Of a stretch of DNA of 64,000 nt, positions 1 through 8,960 are shown piece by piece. Below the pieces are notes generated by a model. It was given only the letters and a program-made list of their open reading frames with translations, was not told the DNA's origin and did no database searches. Position numbers and translations under genes: made by a program. Source of the DNA: Amorphophallus konjac (Eukaryota; Streptophyta; Magnoliopsida; Alismatales; Araceae); contig CM040124.1 of the NCBI GenBank assembly GCA_022559845.1, forward strand, positions 65,681,491 through 65,745,490, read 5' to 3'. The first letter of the stretch is position 1. Every line of letters starts with the position of its first letter.

Positions 1-800
1 TTAACTTCATGGCCAAAAGGGGAGAAAATCTGGAGTTTGCGTCGAAGTGCTGCCGCTTTCATGAGCCATCTTCATGCAAGAGGAGTCTTCTTTCACGTCC
101 ATCTGCCTCACAATCAAGGGAGTACTTCAGTTTTGGGTTTCAAAGTTCATAATTTGCATACTTGTGTTCTTCCCCTTGTTCTCCCCATCATAGCATTGTC
201 CCACTCATTTCTCCCACGTTCTCCATCTGTTTTCATTATCTAAACATCTTTCCCACATTTTAAAACGCCCAGAGGGGTTAAAAAGCCAACACTTCCCCGG
301 TATTCCCCTTTCCTTTTGATGCCTTTGAGTTTATTTGAGGATTGATACTACGCTTATTTAAAGGGCTAATTTGGGATCGTTTTCTTGTGTTTCATGTTCT
401 TTGGCAGGTTTACAGGGTTTATTAGACGAGGCCCAAGCTTTCTGGCCGGCTGGAAGGTTTGGAGTTCAAAGAATTCACAAGTTGTTGCTGTAGGTTCTCT
501 GACGGTCTTGAGAAGACGCGTCAGGTTCATATAACGGTTCATCGGGCGAACGTCACATCCCTGTGACGCACAGGTTCCAGACCGTTACATTCCAAGCTGA
601 TCTGCAGATTTCACTGGTTTCTCTCTCCCGTGGGCGGGTGTTTTTCTTTGCCTTCTTTAGGTTAGTTCGATTGAGATAGCATTGCCCATGCTAGAGCTTG
701 TTCTGATTGCCTAGGTTCATGGTTCACATGTCCATAGGTTGATTGAGATCATTGATTTTTGCTTATCATCTTTATCATCTCATCACACCAACAAAAGAAG
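1..800. other. Unassigned repeat-like sequence
   Basis: No convincing gene is visible; the 68-codon frame at 37-243 has no recognisable features. The stretch around 260-300 (TTAAAACGCCC followed by GGGGTTAAAAAGCC) resembles the promoter-proximal part of the Tat/Ogre-like LTRs further right. Around 505-590 there are ACGGTC- and GACCGTT-type words like those in the LTR of element A. It may be the edge of another LTR that truncated the LINE, but its ends are not visible. The junction with the LINE lies near 800-820. Confidence 0.35.
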
Positions 801-1828
801 GAAGCAAACAAATCAACAAGTTAGTCTTTTTAATACTACCTGACAGTAATGGAAGACCAAGGTAGGGGACTGGAAATATACCTTCTGAAACCTGGATAGT
901 ATTAAGGATAGCTTCTTTATTTTGCACATTCCTTCGAATATAGATTTTACTTTTCTGAAAATTAATACTCAACCTAGACATTATAGCAAATACTCTGAGA
1001 ATTAATGCAATGTGGTGTGCGGACTGAATATCATCTTTGAAGAAAATGATTAAATCATCTGCAAATGCAATATGAGAAACCTTCCCTGCTCCAGCTTCAG
1101 GAACTTTAATCAGGCCATTCTACACCTTTTTTTCCATGAGAGTAGTGAATCCCTCCATAGCTATGCAAAATAGATATGGGGATAATGGATCCCCCTGCCT
1201 TACCCCATTCTTGCTATTAAAGAAGCCCTTAGGAGAGCCATTTAAAAGTATAGAGAACATTGGGGTGCTTATAAAATTTGGAATCCACTCTATCCAAATG
1301 TTGGGGAAGCCCATCTTATGCATCATTGCCCATATAAATTCTCTGTTCAGTGAATCAAAAGCTTTCTTAAGATCAACTTTTAGGTAGTTTATCTTACCTT
1401 TTGTTTTTGAATGAAGGTCCTTGATAATGTCATTAGTCAGCAGGATGTTATGGTGGATGGAGCGCCCTTTGATAAATGTAGCTTGATTCTTGCTAATTAA
1501 ATTTGGCATCACCTCTTGCAATCTGTTAGTAAGAAGCTTGGAGATAACTTTATAGACGAAGTTGCAGAGAGAGATAGGCCGAAATTGGTCAAAGAAATCT
1601 TCCCCCTCTGTCTTTGGGACAAGTGCTATAAAAGTATAGTTAAACTACTTTAGAATTTTCCTTGAGGCAATGTTTAACTGTAGCAATAACATCTTCTCCT
1701 ATAATTCTCCAGAAAGCTTGGAAGAATTCTGCTGTAAATCCATCTGGTCCAGGGCTTATCCCTAAGGGGGACTAAAAAACAACTTTCTTAATCTCATCTT
1801 CAGATAGAGGCAAATTGAGCATTTCGAT
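775..1828 (-). pseudogene. LINE ORF2 reverse transcriptase domain, broken
   Basis: This is the polymerase part of LINE ORF2, which would copy the element's RNA at a nicked chromosomal site. The open part at 1521-1120 reads through FIKGRSIHHNILL, KVDLKKAFDS (first catalytic Asp) and NGVRQGDPLSPYLF, all typical of plant L1-type reverse transcriptases. The FADDL catalytic pair is encoded at about 1045-1065 in the region downstream, then the frame at 981-775 carries INFQKSKIY and YLGLPLLSG. Between 1522 and 1828 the expected SPGPDGFTAEFF motif is readable but interrupted by stops. The catalytic residues survive, yet several stops and the lost C-terminus make it non-functional. It follows the endonuclease domain directly. 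Confidence 0.85.
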
Positions 1829-3148
1829 CTATGAAGGACTAAGCACATGACTGGGTTCAATATTAAAATCTGACAGCTCTTGGGGTTGGTTTAGTAATTG
1901 CGTGAAGAAACCCACTGCATGATCTGAAACTTTGGTGAGATCCTCTGTGTAAGAGCCATCCATAAGTTTGCATTTACGGATTTGCTTTTTTGATTTTCTA
2001 CACTTAATGGAAGCATAAACATATCTTGTATTAGAATCACCTAGTGCCAGCCAATTTTGCCTAGACTTTTGCTTTGCAAATGATTCTTCATTATCCATTG
2101 CCAACTCAGAAGATGTCCTATAATCCTTTTCCAGATTTATCAACATCAAGTTCTGGGGATCTTGTTGGAGCTTCTGCTGAACTCCTAGGAGGTCTTTCCT
2201 GGCTATTTTCACAGTATCTTGAATCTTGCCAAAGGAATTCCTATTCCAGTCTTTAAGACGTTGTTTTAGAGCTTTAAGCTTAGACCAAAGAATAAATTGC
2301 AGATGTCCTTCAATTTTGAGACTCCAGATTTCTTGGACTATGGTACTGAAATTTGGATGATTAGTCCACATGTTAAAAAGTTTGAATGGTATGGCACCAC
2401 TATAAACTGATTTCTCATTGCAAACAATGAGCATATAGTGGTCAGAGAAGCCTTCTCTAGCATATTCCAAGAAGCAATCTAGAAATAGCTGCAGCCAGTG
2501 TTCATTTATCAAACAACGATCAAGTCTAGCTGAGATCCTCTGTGGAGGCTTTGATCTATTGCTCCAAGATAAGGTTGGTCCGATAGTTTTCATATCAATT
2601 AATTCAGCTGAAAGAATCATGTGATCAAATTCATTAAGAATGGCTAGAGGAACAGGGTTGCCTCCAACCTTCTCATCAGAATATTTGGTGCAGTTGAAGT
2701 CCCCTATCATGATCCATGGAGTCCCAGACGTCATAACTGAGAGATTACTGATGTCTTTCCATAGAGTTCTTCTAAGAGAAAGAAAATTTGATGCATAGAT
2801 AGCAGTAAGATAGAAGAGCTTGCCTGTAACTACATCCACCAATTGTATATGAATAAATTGATCAGTCTCCATTATACTTGTCATAAGTAACTTATTGGGG
2901 TCACACAAAACCCATATACGACCCTGACTTAAGGAGCAATCATTATTCAGGAATTGAGCGTCTGCCCAGATTGCTTGCTTGCATTTGATTGCATTACAAG
3001 ACTTGACTTTTGTTTCAAGTAAAATAGCAACGTTAGCCCCGGCCTCCTTTAGGATTTGATTGAGTTGTCTACAACGAGAGCTCTTATTTATTCCTCTTAC
3101 ATTCCAGCTAATGAGCTTCATGACAACAAGAATAAATGTGATTAGCAA
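1829..3148 (-). pseudogene. LINE ORF2 apurinic/apyrimidinic-type endonuclease and linker
   Basis: N-terminal part of LINE ORF2, an exonuclease-endonuclease-phosphatase fold that nicks target DNA. The 439-codon frame reads MKLISWNVRGIN near its start, LLETK at about residue 43, GDFNCTKY (catalytic GDFN) at about 150, a LDRCLIN segment at about 210, and SDHYMLIV (catalytic Asp-His) at about 238. The remaining 200 residues are the linker to the reverse transcriptase, including GDSNTRYVYA. The frame is long and undamaged, unlike the polymerase part downstream. The likely native start is the internal Met before KLISWN, since the preceding residues match no part of the family. It follows ORF1 within a few bases. 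Confidence 0.9.
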
Positions 3149-3153
3149 AGGAA

Positions 3154-3351
3154 TTAGGATTTATGACAACGGGACCTCCTAATAATGCTGGAATCAGTAG
3201 CCTTTCCTTTAGAATGTTTTGGAGGAAAATATCCGCTCCCTTGCTCAGTAATATGCAGATTAAGCTCTTTAACCATAAAGTCCTGAAGAGTCAGAGCCTC
3301 CCTAACCGAAGCCGACGAATGTGGATATTCAAGTGCCACCTACGATGAGTC
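3154..3351 (-). pseudogene. LINE ORF1 C-terminal fragment, separated by insertion of element A
   Basis: This 61-codon frame (visible residues include SSASVREALTLQDFMVKELN) is the end of LINE ORF1. If element A and one copy of its CTTCC duplication are removed, the ORF1 reading frame from 15690 continues into this fragment in phase, with one TAG three codons past the junction. It ends a few bases before the ORF2 frame begins, the usual tight spacing of plant LINE ORFs. No domain is recognisable in this tail. Confidence 0.75.
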
Positions 3352-3356
3352 CTTCC
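3352..3356. repeat. Target site duplication of element A, left copy (CTTCC)
   Basis: Five bases CTTCC directly precede the TGTTGACA terminus of the left LTR. The same five bases follow the right LTR at 15690-15694. Confidence 0.93.
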
Positions 3357-5632
3357 TGTTGACATGTTTTTCCTACCTTTTTTCTTCTCCTTACCTTCCC
3401 TTTTCTAAATGTATCAAAGTGTAAAAATAAGCCAAACAAAGGAAAGAAAGAAAGGAAAGGGTGGCGGAGTGTGTATGATCGTGATCGCCACCAAGACACG
3501 AAGTACCGAGGAGTACGACGTACCTTGGAAAGGGAGAAAGCACTCGCCCAAGAAAGCAACGCTACAGAAGTACGCGGTCCTGGACGAACCGCCTATTGAA
3601 TGGCACGGTCCCTCGACAGATCGCTCACAGCGCTGGGAAGGATGCGGGACAAAGATAGATCTGGCGGCAGAACGACTAGAAGGCAACCGCTTAGAGGATA
3701 TGAACGGCTTGAATAGAACCACTCTGATCTGCAAACGGACGGACAAAGATCACCCAGAACGCCAGACTCCTAAGTTTTGGGATTTGATCCTCCACCCCTT
3801 CCAGCCGGCCAGAGAGGATGGGCCTCGTGATACGATGATGCTGACCTGCAAAACAAAGTGTTAAACACAAAAAAAAACCCAAATTAGCTCTAAGAAGTGT
3901 ATCAACTATAGAACAAAGTGGAAAATAAACATAACGACATGAAAGGGGCGATACTTGGGAGGTTTTTAAACCCCTAAAGGGCACCAAAAACAAATAGGAG
4001 GGGTGTGAAATGCTATGAAGCAGTAAAAAACATGGGAAGAAGATGATGAAAAGAGCATGCAATGGAGAAAGAAAGCACTAAAAGCCTATGACTCAAAACA
4101 ACGAATACTCCCTGAAAACTGGAGGCTTAAAGGAGATAGAAAGCCACCCTCCCTAGCTACAGTTTGATCAGAAATCTGGCAGAGCTTCATCGTCGACGTT
4201 GGATCTCCCTCTCTTTCAAGCTTGGACTAAGGGTGCTATTTCTAGACCCTTGAAAGTCCAATCTCGGAATTAGGTTTTCCAAATGATATTAATCCGAGAT
4301 GATAAAACAAAAATCGTAGATAATACCTTTATCTTCCACCCAAATCAAACGGCACCCCATTTGGTTGAGAAACCGCAGAGAAAATGGTGGAGGAAGGTGG
4401 AGAATTAACCACGGATGGAGAGAGAAAATTCATTCAATCCACAAGTTTCGGCCTATTACACGGTCACTCGATAGACCGCCCAGTCCATAAAACGGTCCAT
4501 TGCTAGGCCGTCCAATGCTGTCAGTGATAAATAAAATAAAATGAGAAATTATCCACTTATCCACCGAACTGACTGGTCATCACAGTGTTGGACTCTTGAG
4601 GATATAAACGGTCTACTGCCAGACCACTCAGAAGTGGCACGGTCCAATGCTTGGCCGTTTAAACATGTCGGTGATAAATGAAGGAAAAAAAGGATAAATA
4701 AATAATTATATGAAAAACCAACAAGCTCAGGACTCTGGGATCTGGACGGTCTAAAGGCAAGCCGTTTAATGGAAGTAAACGGCTTATTTAAGACCGTTCA
4801 AAGGATTGTCGGTGGAAATTCAAAAAATCAAATGAATATCTAATAAATCATGTAAACGGTTCCCATCAGGCCGCGCAATAACTGAACGGCCCATAAATAG
4901 ACCACCCTCATTAAGGAGAGACGCTAGTTAAGACACTGTTATGATAAACGCAGTCCTTCACTAGACCGTCCCACTCAAGATGAGACGCTAGTTAAGACGT
5001 TGTTATGATAAACGCGGTCCTTCACTGGACCGTCCCACTCAAGATGAGACGCTAGTTAAGACGCTAGCCTTTCCTACCTTTAAACGGTCCTTTAATAGGC
5101 CGTTCAATTAGTAGAGGTTCACTTGGGACCGTTTAATGAATATAAGGTCGGTGTAGGAAAACTCAAGTCAGTGCAGGTTCAGAGCAAGGTCGGTGTAGGC
5201 GAAAGCCAGGTCGGTGCAGGTTCAGTAGACGGTCCCAACCAAACCGCTTAAAGACTAAACGGTCAATCGAAAGGCCATTTTTAAGCAAAAGCATGTCGGT
5301 GCAAAGATAACTCAGGTCAACGCTAGTTTCAAAGGCACGGTCCTTAAAGGACCGTGTACTTAATTGAACGGTCGATCGAAAGGCCGCGTAAAGGCTGGAC
5401 ATTTAAAATCAATAAAATGGGATAAATGAACCCATTCAACCCAAAGATCAATCGAAATCAAGACCCATTAAGCCTGTATTTGAGCACAAACTGAGTCAGG
5501 GAGGAAGGTACACATAGAATAAGTCCAAAGGCACGTCTTGAAATGGCCCAGTGAGTAATGGACAACTCGAGGCATCAACAAATGGTGATAAGAGGAATGA
5601 CCCAACTCATAGGTAAAAAACGGGTGTCAATA
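3357..5632 (-). repeat. Element A left (3') LTR
   Basis: 2276 bp, aligning over its whole length with 13424-15689. On the plus strand it starts TGTTGACATG and ends TGTCAATA, where the right copy ends TGTCAACA, so the terminal CA has become TA here. It contains 64-bp tandem repeats at 4918-5056 and many ACGGTC...GACCGT or GGCCGT words between about 4470 and 5400. Frames seen in it (3409-3864, 5163-5402) recur in the other LTR and are not genes. A TTTAAAAA sequence read on the minus strand at 3963-3970 could be the promoter box. Confidence 0.92.
4918..5056. repeat. 64-bp tandem repeat, about 2.2 copies, in the element A LTR
   Basis: Units begin GAGACGCTAGTTAAGAC at 4918, 4982 and 5046, and each full unit contains GGTCCTTCACT(A/G)GACCGTCCC or close variants. 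In the right LTR the second unit (around 15050) lacks about 13 bp, which accounts for most of the length difference between the two LTRs. Confidence 0.85.
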
Positions 5633-5647
5633 GATGCCCCTCCTTAA
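5633..5647 (-). other. Polypurine tract of element A
   Basis: Read on the minus strand this is TTAAGGAGGGGCATC, directly abutting the start of the 3' LTR. It is the expected primer site for plus-strand DNA synthesis. Confidence 0.75.
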
Positions 5648-6130
5648 CATCATCTTTGTAGGGGAGCGAGCGGAGGTGAAGTGAAAAGCGAAATGGAACA
5701 TGGAGATGAAGCAAAAATGAAGCGGAGCGGACTGAAAAGAGGGCATTAAGGTAAAAGACACCCGTTTTCTAGCCAACGAGTGATAGGAATTTTCTGGCAA
5801 ACTCTGAACCAAACACAAGGAACGATTGAACCAAAATGACACCAGTCTGGAGAAACTAACTAAACGAAAGAAAGACACACGATCAACCTCATGGGGGACA
5901 CAATCCCTCAGACCAATGAGGAGACCGGAATAAGCAGGAAAAAGTAAAGAAACAGACTAAAACTTCAAACAGGGACCTTCAGTCAATCAAACCAGGTGAA
6001 CAGACCAGAGAAAATCTTCCAACTCTGAATGGAATAGTTCCTCGCACACAAAACCATGAACGCTCAATCATGCATTCCAAATGAGACACTTTCAGACAAA
6101 CCAGGGGTCATGAATGCTCAAAAGATGCGT

Positions 6131-6480
6131 ATGATGCATGTTGGGCTAAAATAAAAGAAATCAGTAAAATAAATACCAAAAAAAAACCAAAGAATAGAAA
6201 ATACTCGAGAATAATATTACTGGACTGGGGCAATCAGGGTCAAGACACTATCTGCAACCACGACGTGCGAGATAGAACCGTCATCCCCTAATTTTTCCAA
6301 CCTAACGGCCTATCCGATGACTAAACGCGTGAACCTAGATCATCATCATTTTTGTTAGAGGGGAACGTCAAATCCTGGAACACGTGAATGACCAGCCGGT
6401 TCTCGAGATAATATAATAATATAGATACCATATAGTAATGCAACAATGAGAAGGGATAGAAGGCCATACCTGACTTACCT
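6131..6480 (-). other. Block upstream of the polypurine tract, conserved with element B
   Basis: This stretch aligns with 51838-52235 in element B in order and orientation. Shared landmarks on the plus strand are ATGATGCATG(T/C)T followed by CTAAAATAAAA, then GGTCAAGAC, AACNGCCTATC, a TTTTTGTT-A/G-AAGGGGAAC-like stretch, and ACCATATAGTAA. On the minus strand both copies can be read as a short related peptide (YYMV, then LV, then FP-x-NKN-x-D). In A this is preceded by a perfect CAG-GTAAGT donor-like sequence at about 6470-6480. Function is unknown. Confidence 0.6.
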
Positions 6481-7269
6481 GTGCAGGCGAAATGGCATTT
6501 TTTGGATTTTCATTTTCTTATTTTTTTTGGAATTTTTTTTTAAATAAGATGACCAGTAACATGAATAAACAAGTATGAACAAAATGAAAACATAACGACC
6601 AAATGAACGAAACAACATAACATAATAAAGAGTGAACGAGCACGCAACACATGCAAAACACCACATAAACAAACAATAAGCATGAGAACGGAGAAAATGG
6701 TGGGGCATGGCAACATATGCCGGGACATCACACCATGTAGTATGAAACCACATGCAATGGTACAGAAATACGTAGGGCGAGGACATCTAAGACAACCATA
6801 GGGGAGACAACATAGCACATATGAAATAACCACAAGCGGGACAAGGACACATGCAACACATGGCGGAACAAGACAACACGTGGAACTAGAACATGCATGA
6901 GATGACCCTAGGGGATAAGACACTTGGACGGCGACCACAGGGGGACAACACGGAAAATGACAAAATATGTTCTTGAATCAATCCCAAGATCTGACGAAGT
7001 AGAACCGCCAGGTTGGCAACAATGAGGTAAAGAGCCCTCTCTCATGAAGATATGATCAAAAGCTGAGCGATGCAAAGCATGAGAAGGACATGAGTTTCGG
7101 AACAGATCGAGGGACAAGTTTGAAGAAAGAGAGGACAGATCAGAAAAGTATGAATAGGAGGCAGAGCAAAAGATAGAGCCATAAAGCTTGAACACTTGTG
7201 ACCTGCACACTTAGCAAACAAATCATACCTTTCCTTAAGACAAAACAGATAAAAAGGAACAAAAGACAA

Positions 7270-7430
7270 ATAATTTTAGATTTTTGATAAATTTTTAAAT
7301 TTTTTTAGATTTTGAACAATATTTGATTTTTTTGGATTTTGGCAATATTTCTTTTTTTGGGGATTTTGACAATATTTGATTTTTTGGATTTTTGGTAATA
7401 TTTTCTTTTTAAAAAAATTTTGAAATAGCA
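7270..7430. repeat. AT-rich imperfect tandem repeat
   Basis: Four or so units of roughly 30 bp built on GATTTTTTGGATTTT followed by GGCAATATTT or TGACAATATTT. It lies in the non-coding interior of element A. Confidence 0.7.
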
Positions 7431-8719
7431 ATCCGCAGCACCCAAAGACGGGCTCGAACTACTAGCCAGGGACCGTCGTTCCTACCCTTCTCATTAAAGG
7501 CTTCCCTTAAGCAGGGCGTGCATATGAGGGTGACTCGCCACAACCAACCGCCTGTAAAGAATGGTGCCCCTACTAAGGCCATACACGGGATACAACCCAG
7601 CCTAAGAGGGAGAAATAGAAGAAAAAAATTGGAGACAAGCTTTATGCAGGATGGGAGATATTAGGACTCGACTTCCTTCCAGGGCACTACCCCTCAAAGA
7701 TATAGTATGTTGCGCCGAGACTTTGTGTCTTTGATTTTTAGACCCATCTTTATCAGGCACGCATGCGACCGGGCTCATGACGTCCCGCGGGGAACTGTAC
7801 TGCCACTCTTGCCATGCCTTTCAATCATAATTTTGTATTGAATTATTTTCTCATTTTGATATCCCTTATTGGCTAGATATTACATGAAAGTTCACTTTTG
7901 AGGGTCAAGACTGTCCCTATTTGAGACCTCTCTCGTATTAGGGAGCGCCTAGGTTGGTCATCTCATCCATCCATCTCTTGCCCCTGCACTTGGCCGAGCA
8001 GAGAAAAGACCTTTGTGCATACCCAAAGTATGGCCAAAGCAGCAATGGTGTGCCTCAGAGAGATCGGCTATGGCTTTCCGTGTGGTGTGTGAAAAACCCA
8101 TACTCAAAGGTCACCCTCAACGATCGGGGAAAGAAAATAGACTCCCAGCGCGGAGCTATCACCAGCCTAAGGATGCTGCAGAAGCTAACTTTTTTATTTG
8201 ACACAAAGTTAAGATCTAATTAAACAAAGACTCCTAAAGCCACTCAATCATGTTAAGGAATGATGTGCAGAAACAATAGAAATAATGGAAATGAAAGCAC
8301 GTTTCTTACATAAAATAAAGATACCTTTGTAAATCCATGGCAGGGAAATCGGCATCCTGAAGCGATCTTGATCATCGAGCTTTGAGGAGCACGAGTAGCT
8401 TTGTTTTTCTTGCTTGTCAGGATAAAGGGTGAAAGGAGAGCAAAGGATTGGGTTCCTCCACATAGAGGAGTGGCAGACATCATACTGGACGAGGAAGGGA
8501 TAAAAAGGAAGAGAGACGAGGGCTAGAACTCCCTCGTTAGGGTACTGAGGCCCTGATAACAAGGAACCAGATATAGAATAAATAGGGATTAACTGAGATC
8601 AAGGAGGGCTAAAGCCTCAAAAATAGCAAGAAAAAGGGTGGCGACCCTGAAAGGGTGAAGAGAATAGGATAAACAAACCACGAGAAATTTGTTGCAGCAA
8701 AGATAAAGAAAGAGAGTGA

Positions 8720-8960
8720 TCATCTGACGTGGTCGGAGAAGGAGAATGAGAGTTATCCGCCAGAGGCGGGGAAGAAGAAGAAGTGACATGATCGCCCGAA
8801 AAGGTCGGGGAAAAGGAATGAAAACCACCCGACAAAGTCAGGGAGGGAAAGTGATGGTTGCCCGACAAAGTCAGGGGAGGATCAGAAAAAACCACCTGAC
8901 AAGGTCGAGGAACGAGCATGAGGACCCCCCAATAGGGTCGGAGTAAAAGGATGAGAAGTG
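8720..8960. repeat. Minisatellite of CCCGACAAAGTCAGGG-like units
   Basis: At least six imperfect units of about 33-36 bp, each with a core such as CCCGACAAAGTCAGGG, CCCGAAAAGGTCGGGG or CCTGACAAGGTCGAGG, followed by A/G-rich spacers ending in AACC or similar. The core is itself palindrome-like (CCCGAC...GTCGGG). Read on the minus strand it encodes a repeat of the form TLSGG-x-H-x-F-x-S, at the extreme C-terminus of the long accessory frame and just beyond it in another frame. Confidence 0.75.

Larger units (their letters stand above)
800..3356 (-). mobile_element. LINE, 3' segment (endonuclease and reverse transcriptase)
   Basis: Minus-strand non-LTR retrotransposon. Read right to left it carries the tail of ORF1 (3356-3154), an APE-type endonuclease (3148-about 2400), a linker, and a reverse transcriptase (about 1830-815). 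The second half lies at 15690-16850, beyond the inserted element A. The reverse transcriptase stops after the segment containing YLGLPLLSGSIKK, so the thumb, RNase H region and poly(A) tail are missing. A missing 3' end is unusual for LINEs, which are normally truncated at the 5' end, and points to a later deletion or insertion at about 800. Confidence 0.85.
5648..8700. other. Element A non-coding 3' interior
   Basis: About 3 kb between the polypurine tract and the accessory frame. It holds no convincing gene; the frames at 5627-5878 and 6475-7269 are low-complexity and lack family features. It contains the conserved block at 6131-6480 and an AT-rich imperfect tandem repeat at about 7270-7430 (units like GATTTTTTGGATTTTGGCAA). 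The stretch 7440-7830 (CGAACTACTAGCCAGGGACC and following) shows no recognisable feature. This is where pol would be expected in an autonomous relative. Confidence 0.6.

Noticed and set aside
3409..3864. Plus-strand 151-codon frame and its equivalent at 13476-13938
   Set aside because: Both lie at the same place in the two LTRs of element A; no domain, low-complexity Lys/Arg-rich start, and differing stops.
6475..6938. Minus-strand frames rich in Cys, His and Phe
   Set aside because: Overlapping frames of similar length in an A/C-rich stretch, with no recognisable motif and no counterpart in element B.
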